64,000 nt of DNA from JARYLZ01 sp964388275 (lineage in GTDB: Bacteria; Bacteroidota; Ignavibacteria; SZUA-365). The stretch lies in NCBI GenBank assembly GCA_964388275.1, contig CAYLZD010000014.1, positions 26,352 through 90,351 of the forward strand, read 5' to 3'. Of the stretch, positions 26,571 through 35,953 are shown in pieces. The position numbers were made by a program, and so were the translations under genes. Within the stretch, counting starts at the first letter, position 1. Each line of letters starts with the position of its first letter. The notes under the pieces were generated by a model. That model did no database searches and was not told the DNA's origin. It saw only the letters and a list, made by a program, of their open reading frames with translations.

Positions 26571-28073
26571 ATGTCCAGACAAAGTGCTGTTTCAGTATGC
26601 ATTGCCATCTTGTCGACCATCGTATTTACAGATTTCATAAATGCGCAGGAATTGGAACGAAGCTACACATTTCCCCGTATCAGGGATACATTGGATGACT
26701 TCGCATGGAATTACTTCGGTCTGTTCCCTGATATCCAAGGCGTGAAAACAGCAACGGTTGACAATGCAGGCGTTTTTACGATGATTAATGTTGAAACGGC
26801 TGTTTCCGACACAGCCATTCGACTCGATCCCGGCGATTCAAATCTGCTTTCTCTGTGGATAGAAAACTATGAGGCGATTCTGGATGCGCTTATCCGATCA
26901 GGCGACTCGCCTGATTTGCCGATACTCGCTATCTCGGATCAAACAACCGATTTCTCTTCTCTTCTAAAGAAAAGAATGATTAGGAGGCCGACGCCGGCGC
27001 CGGACGGGCATGGCAAGGTTACAATTCTGACCAAGTCGGGAAAAGTGGATGGTGTTCTCTTATTTATTTCTGACTCAACTATTTACTTGAGAGCTTCCAA
27101 TACAAAGTCGGGCCTGAAAGATTACATCCGCGTCATAAACATCAACGAAGTGATGGGCGTGCATTTCGCGGAAACCGGCTCTTTCTACAAAGGATTCCTG
27201 ATCGGTTTTCTCGCGGGTACAGCCATCATCAGCACTGTGATTTCCGACTCTCCATTCAGCCATAACAGCGGAACTGATTATAATGATGCCTCTATTTGCA
27301 TCTTATCGTCCGCGGTTTTGGCATTGCCGATCGGACTGTTCAGCGGTTGCGTAACATGGTTGGCGGGCTCGAATAGATATGATTTTGCCAGAGCCGATAT
27401 GCCAGCAGCAATTCCCCTACTCCGTGGCTGGTGCAGATTTCCATCCGCACCTCCGATTGAATTTCTTCCTTCAATGACACCGCAAGATCGGATAAAGACC
27501 GAGGAGTTGCGCTCGAGAAAAGCCACGGCGATAGTCGTGTCCACCGGCGCTTCCTCAGCAACGGATGCCGACAAGAGCTGCTTCCATGGTCGAATGACAC
27601 TCAGACTGGATTACGGCATCAACCTATACATGGCCGGTTCGCGCAATAACGGCCTGTGGACGGGCGCGAGCGCTGCTGTCGCCTTCCCGCTCCTTTATCA
27701 CGACGGCGGAATGCCTGCGATAGCATTGAGTCCGCGTATCGGTGGAGGAATCGATTACCTGTTGGCCGGAATCGACTTAGGCGTGAGAATCTCGAATCAA
27801 TTGGAGATCTTCACATGTTTCCAATGGCAGAGGTTTGTGGAGAAATTCGGCAGTTTCGGATGGCACTGGGGGGAGCATCTCGAAAACGGAACGCTTCAAA
27901 ACAATCTATTCGCGGGAGGCGGGATTCTCTTCCTTCTCGACCGGTGGCTGCTCGAATTCCGTCTCGCACATTGTCTCGGCTCGCCTGTCCGAGCCGAATC
28001 CTGGTATTACAATGACTGGGTGAATAAATCATACCTGTCGACGAGCGTTTCCGTCGGCTGGAATGTATTTTGA
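26571..28073 (+). CDS. Exported protein of unknown function, probable outer-membrane barrel at C-terminus
   Basis: The ATG at 26571 follows CCGGAGG by 8 bases and opens a signal peptide (hydrophobic SVCIAILSTIVFTDF, cleavage near INAQ). The 500-residue chain has a small beta domain around residues 140-190 (KVTILTKSGKVDGVLLFISD, an SH3-like pattern), a glycine-rich hydrophobic helix pair (FLIGFLAGTAIISTVI and SSAVLALPIGLFSG), then about 180 residues of amphipathic strands ending in VSVGWNVF with a terminal Phe. That fits an outer-membrane protein with a periplasmic domain (inference). The DNA looks richer in A and T than its neighbours, possibly a later acquisition. No family recognised. Confidence 0.7.
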   Translation: MSRQSAVSVCIAILSTIVFTDFINAQELERSYTFPRIRDTLDDFAWNYFGLFPDIQGVKTATVDNAGVFTMINVETAVSDTAIRLDPGDSNLLSLWIENYEAILDALIRSGDSPDLPILAISDQTTDFSSLLKKRMIRRPTPAPDGHGKVTILTKSGKVDGVLLFISDSTIYLRASNTKSGLKDYIRVININEVMGVHFAETGSFYKGFLIGFLAGTAIISTVISDSPFSHNSGTDYNDASICILSSAVLALPIGLFSGCVTWLAGSNRYDFARADMPAAIPLLRGWCRFPSAPPIEFLPSMTPQDRIKTEELRSRKATAIVVSTGASSATDADKSCFHGRMTLRLDYGINLYMAGSRNNGLWTGASAAVAFPLLYHDGGMPAIALSPRIGGGIDYLLAGIDLGVRISNQLEIFTCFQWQRFVEKFGSFGWHWGEHLENGTLQNNLFAGGGILFLLDRWLLEFRLAHCLGSPVRAESWYYNDWVNKSYLSTSVSVGWNVF

Positions 28074-28208
28074 ACATGTTGTACGGACCCTGAGACCCGC
28101 AGATTCCGAAGCCGCATCATCGTCATTTCGGCCGAATTGCTTACATTCGCTGTGCGGCCGCCGGGACATGGCGGCGCAGTTGTTTAGAACTCAGTAATCA
28201 CAACCCTC

Positions 28209-29915
28209 ATGAACGACGAGAACAAGTCTGCCAATACAGGCGGCCCCGCGCCGGCTTCCACGAATTTCATCGACGATATCATCAGCGAGCACAACCGCAC
28301 GGGGCGTTTCGACGGACGCGTGCATACGCGCTTCCCTCCGGAACCCAACGGCTATCTGCACATCGGTCACGCGAAATCCATCTGCCTGAACTTCGGAACC
28401 GCCCTGCGATACGGCGGCCTCTGCAACCTGCGCTTCGACGACACGAATCCGGTGAAGGAAGACGTCGAATACGTGGACTCCATACAGGAAGACGTGCGCT
28501 GGCTGGGATTCTCCTGGGACGACCGCATGTACTTCGCCTCGGATTACTTCGAGCGGCTTCACGATTACGCCGTCGAACTGATACGCAAGGGCAAAGCCTA
28601 CGTCTGCGACCTCAGCGCCGACGAAATCGCCGCCAACCGCGGAACGCCGACCCGGCCGGGCATCGAGAGTCCTTTCCGCAGCCGCCCCGTGGAAGAAAAC
28701 CTCGACCTTTTCTCGCGCATGAGAGCGGGGGAGTTCCCCGACGGATCGAGGACGCTCCGCGCAAAAATCGACATGGCATCGCCCAACATGCATATGCGCG
28801 ATCCCGTTATCTACAGGATACTGCATGCCTCGCATCATCGTACGGGCGACGCATGGCACATTTATCCGATGTACGACTTCGCCCACGGTTTGTCCGACTC
28901 GATCGAACACATCACGCATTCCATCTGCACACTGGAATTCGAAGTGCACCGGCCGCTCTACGATTGGTTCCTCGACGAACTGGACGTCTACCATCCGCAG
29001 CAGATAGAATTCGCGCGGCTCAATCTCAGTTTCACGGTCATGAGCAAGCGCAAACTGCTGCAACTCGTTCGTGAGGGTTACGTGCGCGGCTGGGACGATC
29101 CGCGCATGCCCACGATCTGCGGGTTGCGCAGGCGCGGTTACACACCGGAGTCCATCCGCGGTTTCGCCGAGCGCATAGGAGTGGCGAAACGCGACAACGT
29201 TATCGACGTCGCGCTTCTCGAGCACAGCGTTCGCGAGGATCTGAACAGGCACGCTCAGCGCAGGATGGCGGTTCTGCGTCCGCTCAAGATCGTCCTTGAA
29301 AACTATCCCGCGGATCGCATCGAGGAAATCGAGGCCGTCAACAATCCAGAGGACCCGTCGGGCGGCACTCGCCGCATAGAATTCTCGCGCGAGCTCTGGA
29401 TCGAGCGCGACGATTTCATGGAAGAACCTCCGAGGAAATTCCACCGCCTGTCCCCAGGCGCCGAAGTGCGGCTGCGTTACGGGTATATCGTCAAATGCGA
29501 AAAGGTCGTAAAGAACGGCGACGGCGACGTTGTGGAGCTGCTCTGCACTTGCGACATGGAAAGCGGACCCGGCGGCGCAAGCGCCGACCGCCGAGTGAAA
29601 GGAACCATCCACTGGGTGAGCGCCGCGCATGCGATCGAGGCCGAGATCCGCCTGTACGACCGCCTTTTCAATGTTCCAGAGCCGGACGACGCCGGCTCAG
29701 GCGGCGACTTCCTTTCTCATCTCAATCCCGATTCGCTGGAAGCTCGTACCGGCTGCAAGCTGGAGCCGTCGCTGGCGGGCGCGAAGGCGGGCGACCGTTA
29801 TCAATTCGAACGGCTCGGTTATTTCTGCGCCGATCCAGATACCGTCGAGGGAAAGCCGGTGTTCAACCGGACGGTCGGCTTGCGGGATTCCTGGGCTCGC
29901 ATCGCGGGGGGCTGA
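28209..29915 (+). CDS. glnS: Glutaminyl-tRNA synthetase
   Basis: A 568-residue class I synthetase. The signature RFPPEPNGYLHIGHAKS (HIGH motif) is near residue 40 and the KMSKS equivalent is VMSKRKLL (about 278), the normal form in GlnRS. LRFDDTNPVKEDVEYVDSI, DPVIYRI and the C-terminal anticodon-binding beta barrels (from about 350) complete the domain set. It charges tRNA-Gln directly, so this organism need not rely on transamidation for Gln-tRNA. No Shine-Dalgarno is evident before ATG 28209. A membrane glycosyltransferase gene follows 49 bp later. Confidence 0.97.
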   Translation: MNDENKSANTGGPAPASTNFIDDIISEHNRTGRFDGRVHTRFPPEPNGYLHIGHAKSICLNFGTALRYGGLCNLRFDDTNPVKEDVEYVDSIQEDVRWLGFSWDDRMYFASDYFERLHDYAVELIRKGKAYVCDLSADEIAANRGTPTRPGIESPFRSRPVEENLDLFSRMRAGEFPDGSRTLRAKIDMASPNMHMRDPVIYRILHASHHRTGDAWHIYPMYDFAHGLSDSIEHITHSICTLEFEVHRPLYDWFLDELDVYHPQQIEFARLNLSFTVMSKRKLLQLVREGYVRGWDDPRMPTICGLRRRGYTPESIRGFAERIGVAKRDNVIDVALLEHSVREDLNRHAQRRMAVLRPLKIVLENYPADRIEEIEAVNNPEDPSGGTRRIEFSRELWIERDDFMEEPPRKFHRLSPGAEVRLRYGYIVKCEKVVKNGDGDVVELLCTCDMESGPGGASADRRVKGTIHWVSAAHAIEAEIRLYDRLFNVPEPDDAGSGGDFLSHLNPDSLEARTGCKLEPSLAGAKAGDRYQFERLGYFCADPDTVEGKPVFNRTVGLRDSWARIAGG

Positions 29916-29964
29916 TGCGCGGCCCGGCCTCCGGCGGAATCATGCCGGACACAATCCTCCGGTG

Positions 29965-31209
29965 ATGTCCGGAGATCAGGGCACGGCGTTTGCTTCCAAG
30001 CGAGCGATATTGATTTTCGCCGCGGCGGCGATCCTCCTCTCCCTGTTTTTCCGCGTGAAATTGGCGCTCGATCTGCCGGCCGGCACGGACACGACAGCAT
30101 ACGGGCTTTACGGCTTCGACGACGAACCGTCTCATCTGGCCTATGCGCTTTTTCTGCTCGAGCACGGGACTCTGCCTTTGCAGGCCGCCCGCGTCACCGA
30201 CTCCGATGCTTTTCAGCGGAATGAGTTCGAGTATCACCAGCCGCCGCTGTATTACGCCGCGGTCGCCGGTCTTTGCCGGCTGTTAGGACTGCGTACGGAG
30301 GACGAAGTCCTTGCCGCAGGGCGGATGCTCAACGTGATCCTGTGCATTGCATCCCTATGGGTTTTCCACCGCATATTGTCCGAACGAGATTTGCGCCCGC
30401 CCGAGGCCGCCGCGCTGACGGGATTCTGCGCTTTGATCGGCTCCGGCGTTTTCCAGGGTACTGTGTTCGGTAACGACGCGATGTCGTGGTTGCTTTTGTG
30501 GACGGCGTTTCTGCTCATACTGAAGGGAGTAGATCGTAACACCGTGCCACTGGTGGCGGTGCTCACACTCGCTCATTACACCAAGTCCACGGCAGTGCTG
30601 ATCTACCCGGTTCTACTGTGGGCCGTATGGGAGGAAATGCGCCGCGCGGGTTCGGTCGCCTTCTCGTCGAGGCATGCTCTGCTTCTCGCCCTGCCTTTGC
30701 TATTGGCCGGTCCCTGGTACGCTCGCAACCTGTCGGAGTATGGGGCGTTCATTCCGTTCGGGACGATAGCCGGCGACGGCTGGCAGACGCTCGCGGCGGC
30801 TGTCCGGGCCATGCAGCGGCTCGCATATCTGCCGCACGGACTGTTTTTCGGCATCCAGTTCGATCCGCCCAAACCGCTGCTCGGCTTGTTGAACAAGCCG
30901 TTTTACATCTGGAGCGCCTGGGCGGCCCTGGTCTGGATCATCCGCTTGCCGGGAAATTGGAGGCGTGACGCCGGCTCGCGCCTTTCAATAATTCTAATCG
31001 CCTCGGTAGCGGCCGGTTTTCTGCTGTTTTCGCTTTCGTCCGGATATGCGGAGGCGAGATTCCTTTTTCCGGCGATGCCCGCCCTTCTGTCGATCTACTC
31101 GGACGGTTTGCGCGGAGATAAGCCGCCTGACCGGTCTTATCACATAATCGGGCTGATCATTGCATCCGCGCTGATCGCCCTGGGATTTGTATACGGCTTC
31201 AGCTTCTAA
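29965..31209 (+). CDS. GT39-like membrane glycosyltransferase
   Basis: The start is ATG 29965; the frame extends upstream into glnS but without sense. The 414-residue product has about ten hydrophobic helices and the N-terminal loop motif FDDEPSHLAYALFLLEHG, which matches the DE-containing first extracytoplasmic loop of the GT39/ArnT/PMT superfamily. Those enzymes move a sugar from a polyprenyl-phosphate donor to lipid, glycan or protein on the outer face of the inner membrane. Acceptor unknown. Its stop codon (31207-31209) overlaps the stop of the convergent gltX gene. Confidence 0.8.
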   Translation: MSGDQGTAFASKRAILIFAAAAILLSLFFRVKLALDLPAGTDTTAYGLYGFDDEPSHLAYALFLLEHGTLPLQAARVTDSDAFQRNEFEYHQPPLYYAAVAGLCRLLGLRTEDEVLAAGRMLNVILCIASLWVFHRILSERDLRPPEAAALTGFCALIGSGVFQGTVFGNDAMSWLLLWTAFLLILKGVDRNTVPLVAVLTLAHYTKSTAVLIYPVLLWAVWEEMRRAGSVAFSSRHALLLALPLLLAGPWYARNLSEYGAFIPFGTIAGDGWQTLAAAVRAMQRLAYLPHGLFFGIQFDPPKPLLGLLNKPFYIWSAWAALVWIIRLPGNWRRDAGSRLSIILIASVAAGFLLFSLSSGYAEARFLFPAMPALLSIYSDGLRGDKPPDRSYHIIGLIIASALIALGFVYGFSF

Positions 31210-32621
31210 GCTTCCGGGGAAATGGCGTCCAAAGCCCTGCGGATTCTTCGCAGGCAGGCTTCGCGTCCGAGCACTATCATCATCTCGAAAAGACCGGGGG
31301 ACTGTGTGCCGCCGGTCAGCGCAAGGCGGAGCGGATGGATCAATTTTCCGGCGCCCAAGCCGGCGTCGGCGGCGCGCCGCCTGACTGTCTCGTCCAGGGA
31401 CTGCGCATCGAAGGCGCAATTCCGGAGTTCCTCGACCAATTCTGCCATATGCCGCTGGATATCCGCTTTCCAATGCTTCCGGCAGGCGCCTTCGTCATAC
31501 CCGGCTGGATCTTCGAAGAAATAACCCCCCTTATCGTAGAAATCCGTGAGCAACTCCATGCGGTCCCGCATAAGGGGCAGCACCGAAAGCGCATATTCAT
31601 CATTCACCCCGGCGAATTTCTCCGGCCGGAAAGCGCGAATCAGCGAAATGGCGTCCTCGTCTGAAAGCATACGCAAATGCTTGCCGTTCATCCACTGCAG
31701 TTTTTCCTCGTCGAACACGGAGCTCTTCTTCAACAGACGCCTCGGGTCGAACGATGCGACGATCTCCTCCCTGCTCATGACCTCGCGATCGCCGCCAGGC
31801 GACCATCCGAGAAGAGCAAGAAAATTGAACAGGGCGGCGGGCAGAATTCCCCTCGATCGGTATTCGCCCACCGAAGTCGCGCCGTGCCTTTTCGAGAGGC
31901 GCTTCTTATCCGCGCCGAGAATCAGAGGCACATGTCCGAACATCGGCACATCATATCCGAGCGCGCGGTACAGCAGGATCTGTTTCGGCGTATTGGGCAA
32001 ATGGTCGTCGCCCCGGACGACGTGCGTCACCTCCATGTCGTGATCGTCGACGACCACGGCCATCATGTACACCGGACTGCCGTCGGAGCGGAGTATCACG
32101 AAATCCTCTATCTCGCTGTTGCTGAACGCGGTCTCTTCGTGAACTATGTCGTAGAATTCCGTGCTTCCGTCCGGAACACGGAAGCGCAGCACGAATGGCC
32201 GGCCTTCCGACATCATCGCCGCGCGTTCCTCTTCCCTGAGGCCGAGACACGCGCGGTCGTACCGCGTGTCTCCTCCGGCGGATTCCGCCGCGGCGCGTTT
32301 CCTCTCGAGCGTTTCCTGGGCGCAGAAACAGGGATACGCCTTCCCCTCGCTCAGCAGGCGCAGGGCTTCGGCTTTGTGCCGGTCCAGCCGCGAGGACTGC
32401 AGCACAGGTTCGTGGTCCCAGTCCACTCCGAGCCAGCGCAAACCGTCGAGTATCTCGCGCGTCATCTCCTCGCTGGAGCGCTCGCGGTCGGTGTCCTCGA
32501 TTCTCAGAAGAAAGCGGCCTCCGGAACTCCGCGCGTAAAGCCAGTTGAAAATCGCCGTGCGGGCGCCGCCTACGTGGAGATAACCGGTCGGACTGGGAGC
32601 GAAACGAAATACCTTCATCAT
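31206..32621 (-). CDS. gltX: Glutamyl-tRNA synthetase
   Basis: A 471-residue class I synthetase. FAPSPTGYLHVGGARTAIFN gives the HIGH-equivalent motif near residue 8, and KKRLSKRHGATSV gives the KMSKS equivalent near residue 242. LRIEDTDRERS and HVVRGDDHLPNTPKQ are standard. The C-terminal anticodon-binding helical domain is present, ending in KLIHPLRLALTGG followed by about 30 residues. It converges on the GT39 gene so tightly that the two stop codons overlap. glnS, at 28209, is a separate enzyme. Confidence 0.97.
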   Translation of the reverse strand: MMKVFRFAPSPTGYLHVGGARTAIFNWLYARSSGGRFLLRIEDTDRERSSEEMTREILDGLRWLGVDWDHEPVLQSSRLDRHKAEALRLLSEGKAYPCFCAQETLERKRAAAESAGGDTRYDRACLGLREEERAAMMSEGRPFVLRFRVPDGSTEFYDIVHEETAFSNSEIEDFVILRSDGSPVYMMAVVVDDHDMEVTHVVRGDDHLPNTPKQILLYRALGYDVPMFGHVPLILGADKKRLSKRHGATSVGEYRSRGILPAALFNFLALLGWSPGGDREVMSREEIVASFDPRRLLKKSSVFDEEKLQWMNGKHLRMLSDEDAISLIRAFRPEKFAGVNDEYALSVLPLMRDRMELLTDFYDKGGYFFEDPAGYDEGACRKHWKADIQRHMAELVEELRNCAFDAQSLDETVRRRAADAGLGAGKLIHPLRLALTGGTQSPGLFEMMIVLGREACLRRIRRALDAISPEA

Positions 32622-32726
32622 TTTACGATTGAGGATTGTGTGTGAATTGCGGATCCATGTCCGTCTTGCGCCGGGATGCGCAACGGGCGTTTCCGATCGA
32701 TCCCGGCTATCGATCGGCAGCCGCCG

Positions 32727-33431
32727 CTATCGGAATGCCAGCATGTTCCTGTATGCGCGCCTGACGACGAGAAGGAAAAGCAGAAGTGAAAGCGCGCCCC
32801 ATAGAACGCCCCAGACGATCGCCGGCACGCCCGTCATCGAAGCCATTATGCTCGCGTCGGTGACACGGGTTTCGAGCGTCAGAAGATCCTCCTTGACGTC
32901 CACCAGCGCGTACAGGCAGGAGGCGCCGCCGAGGTAGAGCAGAATACCGGAAAGCCACGGTTGCCGGAGAAAACGCGCGGCGGCAACCATGAGGAGTCCG
33001 AAAACGATTCCGAAAGCCAGACCGAAGGCATTGCGGACGAAAGCCAGCGTGACTGCGAGCGCGCCCAGTCCTATCGTCCAGGCGAGCGCTTTGACTGCGC
33101 GAGGCCTTCCCGCGGCGAGCAGTATGCATCCACCCATTAGCATGCTGCCCAGATACCCGCTCGACACGACAACGAAGGGTGTTCCGCCGCTTGTCAAGCA
33201 GGTCCCGCCAATGCGCGGGTCGATGTCGATCCGCACTATTTCGCCGCCCGTGGCTACGGCCGCAATCCCGTGGCTGAGCTCGTGCATGAGAACCACGAAA
33301 AGCTTGACCGGCGCCAGGAACACCGAATTCCAGAACGCGATGGAAAGCGCCAGAAGCAGGACCGCGCCGCAGACCGCGAGCAGTGTCTCGCGCCTATTTA
33401 TGTCGGTTTTAGAGACGGGCATCGGCTTCAA
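32727..33431 (-). CDS. M50B-like membrane metalloprotease
   Basis: A 234-residue membrane protein with about five or six helices. The helix VVLMHELSHGIAAVATGG (about residues 42-59) carries the HExxH zinc motif of the site-2-protease (M50B) group, and GYLGSMLMGGCILLAAG follows. The start is TTG 33431, overlapping the comEC stop, or the in-frame ATG at 33422. Coupled translation with comEC is likely. The substrate is not predictable from sequence. Confidence 0.83.
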   Translation of the reverse strand: MKPMPVSKTDINRRETLLAVCGAVLLLALSIAFWNSVFLAPVKLFVVLMHELSHGIAAVATGGEIVRIDIDPRIGGTCLTSGGTPFVVVSSGYLGSMLMGGCILLAAGRPRAVKALAWTIGLGALAVTLAFVRNAFGLAFGIVFGLLMVAAARFLRQPWLSGILLYLGGASCLYALVDVKEDLLTLETRVTDASIMASMTGVPAIVWGVLWGALSLLLFLLVVRRAYRNMLAFR

Positions 33432-35860
33432 TGCGGCATGGGCGATGTTCGGACAACCCTGCCGTCCGATTCAAATATAACCGCTCCGGCGAGATCCGTC
33501 CTATGCAGCACAGCGCCCTTGTCCAGCATTCGCCTCAAAGCGGCCGGTTTCGGATGTCCGAATCTGTTGTTTCTGCCGCAGGAAATCACCGCGTGTTCGG
33601 GCGCGGCCGCGTCGAGCAAGGCGGACCCGTTGCTCGACGAACTCCCGTGATGCCCCGCCTTGAAAACGTCGCATTTTAAAGCGTTCCCATATCGGCTGAC
33701 CAACTCGTTCTCAACGACGCTGTCCACGTCGCCGGTGAGGAGAAACGAGGTTCCGCCGTAGCGAAGCAGCAGAGCCAGCGAAGAATTGTTGGCGCTCGGC
33801 TCGGCGCCGGGCGGACAGCGATCCGACAGCACATATACTTTCACGGATGAATCGGGAAACAGCGCGGGTCCGGCATCGGGTTTCAGCACGGCAGCGCTCT
33901 CGGCGCGCGCCGCGCTGTCCAGAACGCGAGCTTGCGACGACGGCGCCCACCCTTTCGAGATCCAGACGTTTAGCACATCCAGAGCCGCTATGAGAGAACG
34001 CGCTCCGCCTATGTGATCATCGTCCGGGTGCGTGACGACCAGCACATCCAGGCGGCTGATTCCGCGCGAGCGCAGAAAGGGCGCGATGACGCGCTCCCCC
34101 GCGTCGCCAGTGGAGCCGGAGGGCCCCGTGTCGATGAGCATGGTCATGCCGCCGGGAGTCTCGACGAACACCGCGTCGCCCTGTCCCACATCCAGGAAGG
34201 AGACGCGCAGAAGATCTTCCCGGGCGCCGGCTTCGAAGAGCTGGTTCACCGAGCAAGCGGCTGCGGAGAGCGCGGCGACGGCGAACAGGCGGGCGGCCGC
34301 AGTCCTTCTCCAGGAGAACAGCAGCAGGAGACACATCACATATAAAATCACCGCCCACGCTGGCGCGGATGGAAGCGCGGCGACGGCGCAGGGCAGGGAG
34401 GATAGCGCATCGGCGGAAAACAGCACACCGCGCAGAGCGGCGTCCGATGCGGTCGCGTACAGCATGGCCGGATAAGCGCCGAACGGCGACAACAACACCG
34501 CGATTATGCCGCAGGCCACGACAACGAAAACCAGAGGGATAGCCGCAAGGTTGGCTGCGAGGGATACGATGCTGACCTCGCCGAAATACTCGGCCAGGAG
34601 CGGCAGTGTTCCCGCTTGGGCCGCAACCGTCAGAGAAGTCAGAGAAACGAGGCTTTTGACCGCGGCGGCTTCGCGGAGCGCGGCCGGGACAATTCTGCCG
34701 AGTTCGGAAGATATCCGTCGATGGAACAGCACGATCGAGCATACCGCCGCGAAGGACAATTGAAAACCGGGTTGAAACAGATCGAGCGGAGAAAAGGCGA
34801 GAATGAGAATCCCAGCTGCAGCAAGCGAATTCATTGTATGCGGAAGCCGCTGCACGGCAGAGCCGAGTATTACAAGCGTGGCCATCACTGCGGCGCGGAG
34901 GACCGGCGGCGCCGGCCCGGTCAGCAGGACGAATATCCACAACAGCGCGAGCGCCAGAGGCGCGCGAGCGCAATATCGCAACCGCCCCAGCGGCAGCCAG
35001 ATCACCGAAAGCGCTATCCCCACATGCAAGCCCGATACGGCCAGTATGTGTATTATGCCCGCCTTCCGCAATTGCAGAGTAGTTTCCTCGTCGATCATAC
35101 CCCTGTCGCCGAGTAGAAGCGCTTCCATGAGAGCCGCACGGTCAGGCGGAAAAAGGATTCTGATCGCCCTCAGCATGCCGCTGCGGCACTCCTCGAGCAG
35201 CGCACCGGGAAACGCGGGAGACAATGGCCTTCCCAGCAGACGTACATCCCCTGCCGAGGCTGTCAGCAGGGTCGACATACCCTGCCTGCGCAGCCAGGTC
35301 CTGTAATCGAAACTCCCGGGATTGCGGGCCGGTCGAGCCGAGACGAGTTTTCCGCGAAGTTCCAGAGTGTCTCCCTTCTCCGGCAGCAAGGCGTTCTGCG
35401 GACCCGTCTCCCTGCCGGCGAAAACGACCACGGCGCAGCGTCCTGAGACGGCGGCCGGGCCGAGGACGCGGGCATCAATAGACTGGACGCCGACGATGAA
35501 GGATATCCTGTCGGGTTTGGATACCGGGCGCGTAAGCACAATACCGCGCGCGGTGACGTGTTTGCCGCCGTCCGCCCATGGCAGGAGATCCGTGTCTACC
35601 TTGCCGGTTTCATCTCCGGCGCGCAGGCCGCCCGCCGCGCATACCAGCAACAGGAGAAGCACATCCTTGAGTGGACGCAATGCGAAGCGGCGGGAGGACA
35701 ATGACGATATGAGGAACGCGGCCGGAAACAGTACGAGAGCGGAGAGCGGAAATACATGCGGATCCACGGTCCCATGTTCGGCAAGCAATATGCCCGCCGA
35801 GAAAGCAGGCAGGACTTTCACCGCCGGCCGGTTGAGTAGTTGCAGAAGATCGGTTTGCAT
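33428..35860 (-). CDS. comEC: ComEC/Rec2-family DNA internalisation protein
   Basis: An 810-residue polytopic protein with the three ComEC parts: an N-terminal DUF4131-like soluble/OB region (about 1-190), a competence domain with many helices (LLLGDRGMIDEETTLQLRKAG followed by HILAVSGLHVG, about 245-275), and a C-terminal metallo-beta-lactamase domain with VTHPDDDHIGG (about 600) and KAGHHGSSSSNG (about 715). ComEC forms the inner-membrane channel for single-stranded DNA in natural transformation. I chose ATG 35860; a start 14 codons upstream is possible. The 3' end overlaps the M50 gene. No pilus genes occur in the window. Confidence 0.94.
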   Translation of the reverse strand: MQTDLLQLLNRPAVKVLPAFSAGILLAEHGTVDPHVFPLSALVLFPAAFLISSLSSRRFALRPLKDVLLLLLVCAAGGLRAGDETGKVDTDLLPWADGGKHVTARGIVLTRPVSKPDRISFIVGVQSIDARVLGPAAVSGRCAVVVFAGRETGPQNALLPEKGDTLELRGKLVSARPARNPGSFDYRTWLRRQGMSTLLTASAGDVRLLGRPLSPAFPGALLEECRSGMLRAIRILFPPDRAALMEALLLGDRGMIDEETTLQLRKAGIIHILAVSGLHVGIALSVIWLPLGRLRYCARAPLALALLWIFVLLTGPAPPVLRAAVMATLVILGSAVQRLPHTMNSLAAAGILILAFSPLDLFQPGFQLSFAAVCSIVLFHRRISSELGRIVPAALREAAAVKSLVSLTSLTVAAQAGTLPLLAEYFGEVSIVSLAANLAAIPLVFVVVACGIIAVLLSPFGAYPAMLYATASDAALRGVLFSADALSSLPCAVAALPSAPAWAVILYVMCLLLLFSWRRTAAARLFAVAALSAAACSVNQLFEAGAREDLLRVSFLDVGQGDAVFVETPGGMTMLIDTGPSGSTGDAGERVIAPFLRSRGISRLDVLVVTHPDDDHIGGARSLIAALDVLNVWISKGWAPSSQARVLDSAARAESAAVLKPDAGPALFPDSSVKVYVLSDRCPPGAEPSANNSSLALLLRYGGTSFLLTGDVDSVVENELVSRYGNALKCDVFKAGHHGSSSSNGSALLDAAAPEHAVISCGRNNRFGHPKPAALRRMLDKGAVLHRTDLAGAVIFESDGRVVRTSPMPH

Positions 35861-35953
35861 GAATGCTCGCTTGCCGCTTCCGGTCCCACGGCCCGGAGCC
35901 ATCGGAAACGGTGAAGCATTTCACGCTGAAGAAGACGGAAAGTTCCCGTGGCG

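Noticed and set aside
29041..29060. VMSKR instead of KMSKS in the glutaminyl-tRNA synthetase
   Set aside because: VMSKR is the normal form of this motif in GlnRS, so it is not an anomaly.
28191..29630. 479-codon open frame opposite glnS
   Set aside because: Antisense to a well-conserved glutaminyl-tRNA synthetase, low-complexity composition and no domain.
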